Positions 7,642 to 16,552 of a stretch of DNA of 64,000 bases are shown here, piece by piece. The translations under genes and the position numbers were made by a program. Numbering within the stretch: position 1 is the first letter of the stretch; the number at the start of each line of letters is the position of its first letter. This DNA comes from Leucobacter chromiiresistens (lineage in GTDB: Bacteria; Actinomycetota; Actinomycetes; Actinomycetales; Microbacteriaceae): the NCBI RefSeq assembly GCF_001477055.1, contig NZ_LDRK01000006.1:1-64000 (forward strand). The letters are read 5' to 3'. The notes below the pieces were generated by a model, which was given only the letters and a program-made list of their open reading frames with translations, was not told where the DNA came from and made no database searches.

Positions 7642-9147
7642 ATGGCGAAATACTCCCCCGACGTTCCCCGACCGGCGGAACGAAGACCGCGACCGAGCGC
7701 ATCGGCGTGACCCGCGCACTCGGCGTCGTCGCCGACGAGGCGAAGCCCAGCGGCCTGATCACGCTGTCGGCCGCGGAGATGTGGGAGCGGTTCAGCTTCT
7801 ACGGCCTCCAGGTGCTGCTCGCCTACTACCTGTACTACTCCGTCACCGACGGCGGCCTCGGCCTGCCGCAGCCCGTCGCGCTCGGCATCGCCGGAGCCTA
7901 CGGCGGCCTCGTCTACATCGCGCAGATCGTCGGCGCCTGGATCGCCGACCGCGTGCTCGCGCCCAGGTACGTGGTGCTCATCGGCGGCAGCGCGATCCTC
8001 GCCGGCCACATCATGCTCGCCGTCGTCCCGGGCCTCCTCGGCCTCGTGATCGGCCTCGCGCTCATCGTCATCGGCACCGGCGGGCTGAAGGTCAACACCA
8101 CGATGATGGTCGGCGCGCTCTACCCGAAGGGCGGGGCGAAGCGCGACGCCGGCTACTCGATCTACTACATGGGCATCACGATCGGCGCATTCTTCGGGCC
8201 GCTGCTCACCGGGTGGCTGCACCAGGAGTGGGGCTTCCACATCGCGTTCGGCGCCGCGGCCGCCGGCATGGCGGTCGGCCTCACCCAGTACGCCATCGGC
8301 ATGCGCAAGCTGCCCGCCAGCACGGCGGTCGTGCCGAACCCGCTCCCCCCGGCGCACCGCCCCCGGTGGGCGATCGCGGCCGCCGCCGGCATCGCGCTCG
8401 TCGCCCTGGTCGTCGCCACCGGCATGGTGCGCGCCGACAACATCAGCAACGCGGTCGCCCTCGTCGTGGTCGCCGCCGCGGTCGCCATCTTCGCCATGCT
8501 GCTGACGAACCGGCAGGTGACCCCCGCCGAGCGCCGCTCCGTGGTCCGGTACGTCCCCGTCTTCCTGATGAGCCTCGTCTTCTGGACGCTGCTCTTCCAG
8601 CTCTTCACGGCGTTCGCGGTCTTCGCGGATACGAAGATCCAGCTCACGGCCGGCTCCGTCACCATTCCGCCCACGCTCATCGTCACCCTGGAGAGCCTCG
8701 CCGTCGCCGGCATCACGGCCCTGCTCGCCGTGCTGTGGACCCGCAGCCGTGCCGCCCGCATGCAGCCGGTGAGCAAGCTCGTCACCGGCGTCGTCGGCGC
8801 TCGGCGCCGCACTCATCGTGCCCTTCAGCCTCGGCGCCGGTCAGTCGATGCCGCTGCTCGCCGCGATCCCAGTCATGCTGCTGTTCGCATTCGGCGAAGC
8901 GCTGTTCGCGCCGTCCGCCCTGTCATTCACCGCCGAGCTCGCACCGCGCGCCGCCAACGCGCAGATGACGGCCCTCTACTTCCTCACCATGGCGGGCGGA
9001 TCGACCCTCTCGGGCTGGGTGTCGGGCCTCTACCAGCCGGGATCCGAGGGTCAGTACTTCAGCATCGTCGCCGTGGCCTCACTCGTGATCATCGCCCTGC
9101 TCGGCGTCGCCTACCGGCTCCTCGACTCGCGGCTGCGGGGCCGCTGA
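7642..9147 (+). pseudogene. POT/PTR-family proton:oligopeptide symporter, frame broken twice
   Basis: Proton-coupled di/tripeptide importer of the POT family, recognisable from GLITLSAAEMWERFSFYGLQ onward and about 500 residues in total. ATG7642 has AGGAG six bases upstream but runs out of frame: one extra base near the CCCCC run at 7654-7658 would join it to the main frame, which is open through 7707. The main frame then leaves the family near 8797, where VTGVVGA would continue as LGAALIVPFSLGAG only in the next frame, open to 9147. An insertion of one or loss of two bases in the GGCGCTCGGCGCC stretch explains this. The result is a broken gene or two sequencing errors. A shorter intact product could begin at GTG7707 but would lack the last helices. 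Controlled by the operator at 7512-7530. Confidence 0.75.
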
Positions 9148-9159
9148 GGGGGCGGCGCG

Positions 9160-9188
9160 GGCCGGCGGGGGCGGCGCCCGCGCCGGCC
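9160..9188. terminator. GC-rich inverted repeat between convergent genes
   Basis: GGCCGGCG (9160-9167) pairs with CGCCGGCC (9181-9188) between the ends of the peptide symporter and pyrE, which face each other. It is a plausible bidirectional terminator without a T-run. Confidence 0.5.
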
Positions 9189-9199
9189 GGCGTGCGCCG

Positions 9200-9754
9200 C
9201 TACTGCGGGTCGAGCCCCAGGTCGTCGAGGCCGATCGCGTAGCGGTACTCGAAGCCGGCCGCCTCGATGCGCTCCTTGGCAGGCGCCTGGCGATCCACCA
9301 CCACCGCCACCGCTGCGATCTCGGCGCCGACCTTCTGCAGCGCCTCGATCGCCTTCAGCGGCGATCCGCCGGTGGTCGAGGTGTCTTCGACCACGACCAC
9401 GCGCTTGCCCGCGAGATCGGGCCCCTCGACCTGGCGGCCCCGCCCGTGATCCTTCGGCTCCTTGCGCACCACGAACGAGTCGTACACCTTGCCCTGCGCG
9501 ACACCCTGGTGCATGATCGCCGACGCGATCGGATCGGCGCCCATCGTCAGACCGCCGACGGCGACGACCCCGTCGATGTCGTCGATGAGGTCGAGCATGA
9601 CCTGCCCGATCAGGGGAGCGGCCCGGTGATCGAGGCTCAGCTTGCGCAGGTCGATGTAGTACGTCGCCTTCTTGCCGCTCGTGAGGGTGAAGTCGCCGTG
9701 GAAGACGGCCTCGCTCGTGATGAGGTCGATGAGCTGTTCGCGCGCACTGGTCAT
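9200..9754 (-). CDS. pyrE: Orotate phosphoribosyltransferase
   Basis: Pyrimidine biosynthesis enzyme of 184 residues that joins orotate to PRPP to give orotidine 5'-phosphate in the cytosol. The type I PRTase PRPP loop is VVVVEDTSTTGGSPLKAIEAL. The N-terminal SGKKATYYIDLRKLSL and the flexible-loop segment FVVRKEPKDHGRGRQVEG are typical of PyrE. The ATG lies seven bases after TAGAAT (complement of 9762-9767), so the mRNA is probably leaderless. No other pyr genes are in the window; the gene stands between two transporter loci. Confidence 0.93.
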   Translation of the reverse strand: MTSAREQLIDLITSEAVFHGDFTLTSGKKATYYIDLRKLSLDHRAAPLIGQVMLDLIDDIDGVVAVGGLTMGADPIASAIMHQGVAQGKVYDSFVVRKEPKDHGRGRQVEGPDLAGKRVVVVEDTSTTGGSPLKAIEALQKVGAEIAAVAVVVDRQAPAKERIEAAGFEYRYAIGLDDLGLDPQ

Positions 9755-9789
9755 GCCGACGATTCTACCGGCGGGGTCGGATCCGCCCG

Positions 9790-9834
9790 GCGAACAACGC
9801 GAACGGCGCGAACGACGCGAACGGCGCGAACGAC
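9790..9834. repeat. Five 9-bp tandem repeats, GCGAACRRC
   Basis: Five consecutive 9-bp units alternate GCGAACGAC and GCGAACGGC (the first is GCGAACAAC). They lie between pyrE and the end of the ABC ATPase gene. No coding use is apparent. Confidence 0.85.
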
Positions 9835-9847
9835 GCGACGGGCGGCT

Positions 9848-10672
9848 TCACCTCACGCTCTCCAAGAAGTTGCGCGTGCGCTGGCGCTGCGGACGATCGA
9901 TGACGTCGCCGGCAGGTCCGGCCTCGACGATCACACCGCCGTCCATGAACGCCACCTGGTCCGCGACGCCCCGGGCGAACCCGATCTCGTGCGTCACCAC
10001 GATCATCGTCATCCCGTCATCGGCGAGCCCGCGCATCACGTCGAGCACGTCTCCGACGAGCTCTGGGTCGAGGGCGCTCGTCGGCTCGTCGAACAGCATG
10101 AGTTTGGGATCCATGGCCAGCGCCCGCGCGATTGCGACGCGCTGCTGCTGACCGCCCGACAGCTGCGCCGGATAGTGGTCGGCGAAGTCGGCAAGGCCCA
10201 CCCGGTCGAGCAGGTCGCGCGCGCGCTGCCGCGCCGTCGCCCTCGATCGCCCCGCGACGCCGATGGGCGCTTCGCACACGTTCTCGAGCGCCGTCATATG
10301 GGGGAACAGATTGAACCGCTGGAACACCATCCCGATGCTGCGCCTCTGGCGAGCGATCTGCCGGGGGCTCATCTCGTGGGTCTTCGCCCCGGACTGCCGA
10401 TAGCCGATGAGGTCGCCGTCGACGAGAATACGACCGCCATCGATCGTCTCGAGGTGGTTCACGCACCGCAGCAGCGTCGATTTCCCCGACCCCGAGGGCC
10501 CGAGCAGCACGGTGACGGTGCCCGCAGGAACGGCGAGCGACACGTCTCGGAGCACCTGGTGCGCCCCGAAGCTCTTGCGCACGCGCCGAATCTCGACGAG
10601 CGCGTTCCCAACCTCCCGCTCCCGCTCCAGCTCCGGCCCGCGAGTCTCCACTTGCACATTGTTCGCGGTCAT
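9848..10672 (-). CDS. Amino acid ABC transporter ATP-binding protein
   Basis: GlnQ-type ATPase of 274 residues. Walker A GPSGSGKST is at 58-66, the Q-loop is [12 protein letters not shown], the signature [16 protein letters not shown], Walker [13 protein letters not shown] and the H-loop VVTHEIGF. I set the start at ATG10672, which overlaps the permease TGA (ATGA); sequence upstream in this frame belongs to the permease gene. A polar extension of about 25 residues (ETRGPELEREREVG) precedes the fold. It completes a second amino acid importer, encoded with the permease and binding protein upstream on the same strand. Confidence 0.93.
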   Translation of the reverse strand: MTANNVQVETRGPELEREREVGNALVEIRRVRKSFGAHQVLRDVSLAVPAGTVTVLLGPSGSGKSTLLRCVNHLETIDGGRILVDGDLIGYRQSGAKTHEMSPRQIARQRRSIGMVFQRFNLFPHMTALENVCEAPIGVAGRSRATARQRARDLLDRVGLADFADHYPAQLSGGQQQRVAIARALAMDPKLMLFDEPTSALDPELVGDVLDVMRGLADDGMTMIVVTHEIGFARGVADQVAFMDGGVIVEAGPAGDVIDRPQRQRTRNFLESVR

Positions 10673-11658
10673 CTCTCGACCACCTCCACCTTCGTCGTCG
10701 CAGGGGCGGGCTCGGGCCCGGGCCTGCGGGAATCGATCATCGCCCGAACGCGCTGGAACGGAGTCGGGGGCAGCGCCCGGGTAGCTCCTCGCCCGAAGCG
10801 GCGCTCGAGGTAGTACTGCGGAACCGAGAGCACGCTCGTCATGAAGAGGTACCACGCGCTGACCACGATGAGCAGCTCGACCTGCTTCAGATTCGACGAG
10901 GAGATCACCGACGCCTGCGTGTACAGCTCCATCACCGCGATCACTGACAGGAGCGAAGTGTTCTTCAGCATGGAGATCAGTTCATTCCCCATCGGAGGGA
11001 TGATGACGCGCATGGCCTGCGGCAGCAGGACGCGGCGGAACGTGTAGAGCGGCGACATGCCGAGCGAGTAGGCGGCCTCGCGCTGCCCCTCGTCCACCGA
11101 CATCATTCCGGCGCGCACGATCTCCGACGAATACGCGGCCTGGTTGAGTGTCAGTGCGAGCAGTCCGGCGATGAAGGGCGTCACCAGTGAATTCGTGTCG
11201 ACAGACCAGAAGACGACGTCGGTGAATGGCACGCCGAGGGCGATCCGGTCGAAGAGCAATCCGAGGTACCCCCAGAGCACGATCTGCACGAGGACGGGCG
11301 TTCCGCGAAACGCCCAGACGTACAACCAGGCGACGCTCGAGAGCACCGGGTTCGACGCGAGCCGCATCGCGGCGATCACGATGGCGAGCACAGTGGACAC
11401 CACCATCGATATCACGGTGATGACGATGGTGAGCCAGACCCCCTCGAGGATCCGCTTGTCGAAGAGGAACTCGCCCACCGTGCCGAAGTCGAGATTCGGG
11501 TTCGTCGCGATCACGTAGCAGAACGCCGCGAGCACGATGAGCACGACGACGGCGCTGATCCACCGCCACGGACGTCGCAGCGGGATCGCCTCGACGTCGT
11601 CCTCGGTCGAGGGCACCGGCACGGTCACTCCCTCGCGGACGGAAGCCTGAACGGTCAT
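10669..11658 (-). CDS. Amino acid ABC transporter permease
   Basis: Permease of 329 residues, longer than the usual 220-250 because of N- and C-terminal cytoplasmic extensions (about 35 and 30 residues). Hydrophobic spans begin with WISAVVVLIVLAAFCYVIA. The HisM-type AFRGTPVLVQI segment and the EAA loop SLGMSPLYTFRRVLLPQAMRVIIPPMGNELI are clear. Its ATG overlaps the binding-protein TGA and its own TGA overlaps the ATPase ATG, so the three genes are tightly coupled. Substrate specificity lies with the binding protein. Confidence 0.93.
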   Translation of the reverse strand: MTVQASVREGVTVPVPSTEDDVEAIPLRRPWRWISAVVVLIVLAAFCYVIATNPNLDFGTVGEFLFDKRILEGVWLTIVITVISMVVSTVLAIVIAAMRLASNPVLSSVAWLYVWAFRGTPVLVQIVLWGYLGLLFDRIALGVPFTDVVFWSVDTNSLVTPFIAGLLALTLNQAAYSSEIVRAGMMSVDEGQREAAYSLGMSPLYTFRRVLLPQAMRVIIPPMGNELISMLKNTSLLSVIAVMELYTQASVISSSNLKQVELLIVVSAWYLFMTSVLSVPQYYLERRFGRGATRALPPTPFQRVRAMIDSRRPGPEPAPATTKVEVVER

Positions 11659-12581
11659 GAGGCATCAGCTCCCTGATTGACCTCTGCAGATTCCACGGCG
11701 TATGCGCCGATGCTGTTCCGTTCGAGCACCTCCTGGTAGGTGCCTTCGTCGATGAGCGCCTGCAGCGCCTGCCGCACGGCCTCGATGAGCTCGGTATCGT
11801 CTTTCAGCACCCCGATGCCGCTGTAGACGGGGTTGAACCCGGCAGGGTTCTCGGGGTCGCGTACGATCTCGAAGGCCTTCCCGTCATCGGTGGTGGCGAC
11901 GACGTACTCCGCGACGACTGCATCGGCGGTGTACGCCTGGCTCTTTCCGGCCCGCAGCGCGGTCTGGGCGTCGAGATCGCTCGGCAGCTCCATGACGTCG
12001 ACGTCGCAGTCCATGGCGCGGAGCAGGTCCCCCTGCACCGTGGCCTTCTGCACCGACACGGTCTTCCCGCAGAGGTCGCGCTGCGTGGTGATGTCTTCGG
12101 GATTGCCCTTCTGCACGGCGATGGCGAAGCCTCCGTGCGTGTAGTCGATGAAGCTCAGCGTCTCCTGCCGCTCGGGGGTGTCGTTCATGCCGCTCATGAT
12201 GATGTCGTTCTTGTTCGCCTGCAACGACGGGATCACGGAGTCGAACGCCTGCTTGTTCAGCGAGACGTCGATGCCGAGCTTCTGGCCGAGCAGACGACCG
12301 AGCTCGGGGTCGAAACCGATCTCGCGATTGCTGTCGTCGTACATCGCCATGGGTGGGAACGGAATGTCGACGGCGATGTTGATGACGCCGGCGTCGACGA
12401 TGTCCTCGGGAAGCAGCTCGCCGAGGGCGGCGTCCGTCGTCGTCGTGATCTCGTCACCCGTCGGCAGGCTCGACGAGGCCGTCTCGTTCGCTGCATCGGT
12501 GGAGCCGGATCCCGAACAGCCGGAGAGTGCGAGAGTCGCAACGGCTGCGGTGGCCAGCAGGGCAAGTGGGAACTTCGTCAT
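11655..12581 (-). CDS. Amino acid ABC transporter substrate-binding lipoprotein
   Basis: Solute-binding lipoprotein of 308 residues with lipobox LSGC (Cys22). A Ser/Thr-rich linker follows, then the SBP_bac_3 fold: GVINIAVDIPFPPMAMYDDS, GFDPELGRLLGQKLGIDVSL, DIIMSGMNDTPERQETLSFIDY. Start ATG12581 has AAGGA at good spacing; the longer upstream frame lacks a signal peptide. It begins 65 bp after the stop of a diaminopimelate-decarboxylase-like gene on the same strand, which suggests that the amino acid imported is related to that enzyme's substrate or product, such as lysine or a diamino acid. This is inference from context only. Confidence 0.92.
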   Translation of the reverse strand: MTKFPLALLATAAVATLALSGCSGSGSTDAANETASSSLPTGDEITTTTDAALGELLPEDIVDAGVINIAVDIPFPPMAMYDDSNREIGFDPELGRLLGQKLGIDVSLNKQAFDSVIPSLQANKNDIIMSGMNDTPERQETLSFIDYTHGGFAIAVQKGNPEDITTQRDLCGKTVSVQKATVQGDLLRAMDCDVDVMELPSDLDAQTALRAGKSQAYTADAVVAEYVVATTDDGKAFEIVRDPENPAGFNPVYSGIGVLKDDTELIEAVRQALQALIDEGTYQEVLERNSIGAYAVESAEVNQGADAS

Positions 12582-12646
12582 GAGCAGATCCTTCGTCGTT
12601 GAGAGGTGTCGTGAGTGCCGGGGTACGGCGGGTACGGGGCGTCCCG

Positions 12647-13945
12647 CTACAGGGCAGCAGGGGCATGGAGAGCGAGCAGATCGTCGTACGTCTCGCGTCG
12701 AGCGACGAGACGCGCCTCGCCTTCGCGCACGAAGACGATCGCGGGCTTGAGGGCGCCGTTGTAGTTGTTGGCCATCGTGTAGGCATACGCACCGGTCGTC
12801 GCCATAGCGACCAGGTCGCCGACGCGGGCGGCGGGGAAGTCGGCGCCGTCGACCAGCAGATCGCCCGACTCGCACTGGCGCCCGACGAGCTGGACGCGTT
12901 CGGTCCAGGCTTCGTCGAGCCGATCGGCGATGACCGCCTCGTATCGCTGATGCGTGAGCGCGACGTCGAGTTGGTCGGCCATTCCTCCGTCCACGGCGAC
13001 GAACACGTCGCCGGTCCGCTTGACCGAAATGACGCGATAGAGCGTGATGCCTGCGCGAGCGACGACCGAGCGCCCGGGCTCGATCATGAGGCGGGCGGAT
13101 GCCGGCAGGTGGTCGCGTGCGGCCGCAACGATGGCGTCGAGATAGGCCTCGACGCTCGGCGCCTCTTCATCGTAGGTGTATTTGACCCCCAGTCCTCCGC
13201 CCACGTCGTAGGTGTCGAACGTTCCCGCCGAGGAGATCTTCTCCACCGCTTCGGCGAACTGCCGCGTGTTGAGGATCTGCGATCCGATGTGCAGGTGCAC
13301 GCCTTCGAACTCCATGAAGGGGTGGGCGCGCATGCGCTCGATGGCGGCGTGCGCCTGCCGCATCGGCAGACCGAACTTCGAGCGCTCTCCGCCCGTGGCC
13401 TGCGAAGCATGGGTGTCTGCGTCGACTCCGGGGATGACCCGGAGCAGGAGCTTCTGGGGCCGCGTCAGCAATCGCTCGAGGCGATCGAGTTCGTCGCAGT
13501 TGTCGACGATGATCGTGCCGATTCCGGCATCGAGCGCCATCTGCAGCTCTGCATCGGTCTTCGCGTTTCCGTGGAAGTGGAGACGTTCCGGGGCAACCCC
13601 GGCGGCGAGCGCGAGCCGCAGCTCGCCGCCGCCGGCGATGTCGACCGACATGCCCTCCTCCTGAGCGACGCGATACATGCCGACGACGGGAAGCGATTTC
13701 GATGCGAAGAGCACCTCCGCGTTGGGCCATCGCCTCTGCAGGCCGTCGACGAAGCGGCGGATCTGTCTGCGCAGCCCGGTCTCGTCGATGACGTGGAGCG
13801 GGGTGCCGTAGCGTTCCGCCAGGGTCGTGACGGGCACGCCCCCGATCGAGAGCACTCCGTCGGCTGTCACGGATGACTCCTCCGGGAGCACCTCCCGCAG
13901 TTCACTCAGACGGGTGTCCTGGGGAGCGGGCGGCATGGTGTGCAT
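12647..13945 (-). CDS. Diaminopimelate decarboxylase-like PLP enzyme
   Basis: Fold-type III PLP-dependent decarboxylase of 432 residues. The PLP lysine is Lys83 in FASKSLPVVG. HLHIGSQ, GGGLGVKY, EPGRSVVARAG and the active-site CESGDLL loop all match LysA, which makes L-lysine from meso-diaminopimelate. ATG13945 has GGAGG seven bases upstream; a possible -10, TAACCT, lies near 13978-13983. The gene heads an operon with an amino acid ABC importer and faces a PucR-type regulator. That setting differs from a housekeeping lysA beside hom/thr genes, so it may be a specialised paralogue acting on another diamino acid (ornithine, arginine or DAP-like). The assignment to the family is secure, the substrate is not. 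Confidence 0.85.
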   Translation of the reverse strand: MHTMPPAPQDTRLSELREVLPEESSVTADGVLSIGGVPVTTLAERYGTPLHVIDETGLRRQIRRFVDGLQRRWPNAEVLFASKSLPVVGMYRVAQEEGMSVDIAGGGELRLALAAGVAPERLHFHGNAKTDAELQMALDAGIGTIIVDNCDELDRLERLLTRPQKLLLRVIPGVDADTHASQATGGERSKFGLPMRQAHAAIERMRAHPFMEFEGVHLHIGSQILNTRQFAEAVEKISSAGTFDTYDVGGGLGVKYTYDEEAPSVEAYLDAIVAAARDHLPASARLMIEPGRSVVARAGITLYRVISVKRTGDVFVAVDGGMADQLDVALTHQRYEAVIADRLDEAWTERVQLVGRQCESGDLLVDGADFPAARVGDLVAMATTGAYAYTMANNYNGALKPAIVFVREGEARLVARRETYDDLLALHAPAAL

Positions 13946-14030
13946 AAGGGGCCTCCGTTGGCGTCGTTGCGTGTCCAGGTTAGGCTTCGAAGCGGCCGAG
14001 AGTTCTGTGGTTCTGGCATATATTTGGAGT

Positions 14031-15644
14031 GTGGATCTGCAGATTTCTCCAATCCCGGTTTCCGATGGAGTGCCCCTCGCCGAGTTGCTCGCTCTGTTCG
14101 AGCCGGGGATCGCGACGCCGCTCGGCGCGCGCGATCTGCAGCACCTCGTGCGCGGCGCCGAGTTCTACGACGCCCGCGACGCCATTCCCGATGAAGCAGG
14201 GCTGCTGCTCCTCGTACCCGCGCCGCAGCAGCTGTCGGTGCAGCACATCGCAGACCTCGCGAACCTGGCGGCGCGCCACGCGGCAGCCGGCATCGTCGTC
14301 AAGTGCAGCGACGACCACGTTGCCGCGCTCGAGCTGCTCGCCGAACGCGTCGGCATCCCCTGCATCCGCATCGCGGACCAGGTGAGCTGGCGCCTGTTCG
14401 ACTCATTGCTCGCCCAAGCGCTCGGCGAGCGGCGCCACCGCGACGACGCGCACCGGGATCGCGGCTTGGAGCCGTTGTTCGCTCTCGCCAACGAGCTCGC
14501 GGAGCATTTTGGCGGTTCGGTCGCCATCGAGGATCTCGGGCGCCGCATCATCGCCTACTCATCGGTACCGGGGCAGCTCATCGACCGGCTCCGCACCCAG
14601 GGAATCCTCACCCGCGAAGTGCCCGACTCCCCTTTCAACGACGACCAGTACCGCACCGTGCTGCGCTCAGAGGATCCGATCAAGTATCCGCGTCTCGGCG
14701 ACGAGGAGCCGCGGGTAGCCTTCGCGATACGTGCGGGGGCGCTCCCGCTCGGCACGATCTGGGCCATCGACTCGAGCGGTCTCCCCGAACTCACCGCGGA
14801 GCAGGGCGCGAGGATCCGCGAGGCCGCCTCAGTGGCTGCTGCGCACCTCCTCAGCGACATCCACGCGCGACGCACGACGCACATCCCCCGCGAGGCCAGG
14901 CTCCGCACGCTCCTCGACGGCAGCGACGTCACGGGTTCCGAACTCGCAGAACTCGGGCATCCCGAGGAGCGCGGCAGCGAGCTCATCGTCTTCTCCCCCG
15001 CGAAAGATGCGCGGCAGACCGCACTCGCGCAACTGCGGTCGACGGTGCAGCGCCATCTCGCCCTCCATCGCCCGGAGTCGGTGACGGTCGCGCGCGGGGA
15101 TCGCGTGTACGCGCTCGTCGCGCGTCAGCCGCTCCTCCCCGCGACGCACCTCGTCGAACCGCTGCTTCCCGTCATCGACCGGCTCGTCGGGCCCGGCACG
15201 CTTGTCGCCCTGCCCGGCGCCGCGTATCGCTCGGGCGAAGTCGCCGCGCTGCGACAGCTCGCCGATCGCCTGCTCGACACGGCTGAACGACATGACGGGA
15301 TCATCTCCCGACGCATCGTCACGGTCGACGCCGTGCGAACGCTGCTCATTCTCGAACGCGTCGAAGCGGTATTCGTCTCAGAACCCGAACTGCTCGCCCC
15401 GGGGCTCGTCACCCTGGAGGCGGAACAGGCACTCCTCGTCGAGACGCTGGAGGCCTGGTGCGCGAATCTCGGCAATGTCGCCCGCACCGCCCGCGCCCTC
15501 TCCGTGCACGAGAACACCGTGCGATACCGTATGCGTCAGATCGAGGAACAGCACGGCATCGACCTCTCCAACGCCGACGTGCTCCTCACCACGTGGCTCC
15601 AGCTTCGCGCACGTCGAATCGCGGGAAAGAAGAACCCCAGATGA
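14031..15644 (+). CDS. PucR-family transcriptional regulator
   Basis: Regulator of 537 residues. The N-terminal half resembles the PucR purine-catabolism N-domain (VPLAELLALFEPGIATPLGARDL and the HAAAGIVVK-IGIPCIRI core); a GAF-like middle segment (ELAEHFGGSVAIEDLGRRIIAYSS) follows. The C-terminus is the PucR helix-turn-helix: LVETLEAWCANLGNVARTARALSVHENTVRYRMRQIEE. I chose GTG14031, six bases after TATATT (14019-14024), implying leaderless mRNA; an in-frame GTG at 14007 is the alternative. It diverges from the decarboxylase/ABC operon, the usual place for its controller. Its stop overlaps the start of the Sir2 gene. Confidence 0.88.
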   Translation: MDLQISPIPVSDGVPLAELLALFEPGIATPLGARDLQHLVRGAEFYDARDAIPDEAGLLLLVPAPQQLSVQHIADLANLAARHAAAGIVVKCSDDHVAALELLAERVGIPCIRIADQVSWRLFDSLLAQALGERRHRDDAHRDRGLEPLFALANELAEHFGGSVAIEDLGRRIIAYSSVPGQLIDRLRTQGILTREVPDSPFNDDQYRTVLRSEDPIKYPRLGDEEPRVAFAIRAGALPLGTIWAIDSSGLPELTAEQGARIREAASVAAAHLLSDIHARRTTHIPREARLRTLLDGSDVTGSELAELGHPEERGSELIVFSPAKDARQTALAQLRSTVQRHLALHRPESVTVARGDRVYALVARQPLLPATHLVEPLLPVIDRLVGPGTLVALPGAAYRSGEVAALRQLADRLLDTAERHDGIISRRIVTVDAVRTLLILERVEAVFVSEPELLAPGLVTLEAEQALLVETLEAWCANLGNVARTARALSVHENTVRYRMRQIEEQHGIDLSNADVLLTTWLQLRARRIAGKKNPR

Positions 15645-16549
15645 ACGATCACTCCGCCCGACACCGCTCGACCGAGGCGCGGCCCCGCAGGGCGGCGGCT
15701 GCGAGCGACCCGTCCGGGAGCCATCCGGCCGAACTCGAGCGGCTCGCGGCACTCTTCGGGGCCGCCCCGCTCGCGGTGCTCACGGGTGCCGGCATCAGCA
15801 CCGATTCGGGCATCCCCGACTACCGCGGTGCGGGCACGCCGCCGCGCACGCCGATGAGCATCGCGCAGTTCATGGAGGATCCGGCGTACCGTCGCCGCTT
15901 CTGGGCCGGTGCGCGCGTGGGCGCGCTGCGGGCCGCCGGCGTCGCCCCGAACTCCGGTCATCTCGCGCTGGCCCGGTTCGAGGCCGCGGGGCTCACGAAC
16001 GGCGTGATCACGCAGAACGTCGACAATCTGCATCGGCGGGCGGGATCCCGGAGCGTCGTCGAGCTGCACGGCAACGGGAACGTGATCCGGTGCACCGAGC
16101 ACGATCACCGCTTCACGCGCGATCAGGTGCTGGGCTGGTTCGACGATCTCAACCCGGGCTTCGCGGCGCGGAACGCCGGAGCCGAGATCGCCCCCGATGG
16201 CGACGCCCTCGTGAGCGAGACCGCCGCCGTCGAGGCTCCGAGCTGCCCGGAGTGCGGGTCGATCCTGCGCCCCGACGTGGTGTACTTCGGCGAGCTCGTG
16301 CCGCGGCCCGTGTTCGAGGCCGCGGAGGCGCTCGTCGCGTCGGCGGGCGGCCTCCTGCTGATCGGCACCTCGCTCGCGGTGAACACGGGCATCCGCCTGG
16401 TGCACCGCGCGCAGCTGCGGGGCATTCCGATCGGGGTGATCAACCGCGGGCCGACCGCGATCGATGCGCGCGAGTCGGTGACGGTGCGCATCGACGCGGG
16501 CGCGGCCGAGACCCTCGCCGCGCTCGAGCACCTGCTCGGCTCCTCCTGA
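15641..16549 (+). CDS. Sir2-family NAD-dependent protein deacylase
   Basis: Sirtuin of 302 residues that removes acyl groups from lysines using NAD. Motifs: GAGIS (49-53) with GIPDYRG, QNVDNLH (125-131), catalytic His143 in ELHGNGN, GTSLAV and the final INRGPT. The zinc module is unusual: the first pair reads C151-TE-H154 rather than CxxC, while the second is C202-PE-C205. About 25 polar residues precede the fold. ATG15641 overlaps the PucR stop (ATGA), so regulator and deacylase are co-translated. A link to control of the neighbouring decarboxylase or of acyl-CoA enzymes is possible but not shown. Confidence 0.88.
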   Translation: MNDHSARHRSTEARPRRAAAASDPSGSHPAELERLAALFGAAPLAVLTGAGISTDSGIPDYRGAGTPPRTPMSIAQFMEDPAYRRRFWAGARVGALRAAGVAPNSGHLALARFEAAGLTNGVITQNVDNLHRRAGSRSVVELHGNGNVIRCTEHDHRFTRDQVLGWFDDLNPGFAARNAGAEIAPDGDALVSETAAVEAPSCPECGSILRPDVVYFGELVPRPVFEAAEALVASAGGLLLIGTSLAVNTGIRLVHRAQLRGIPIGVINRGPTAIDARESVTVRIDAGAAETLAALEHLLGSS

Positions 16550-16552
16550 AAT

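Noticed and set aside
13827-14030. N-terminal extension of the PucR gene
   Set aside because: It is antisense to the decarboxylase start and lies upstream of the TATATT box; GTG14031 is favoured.
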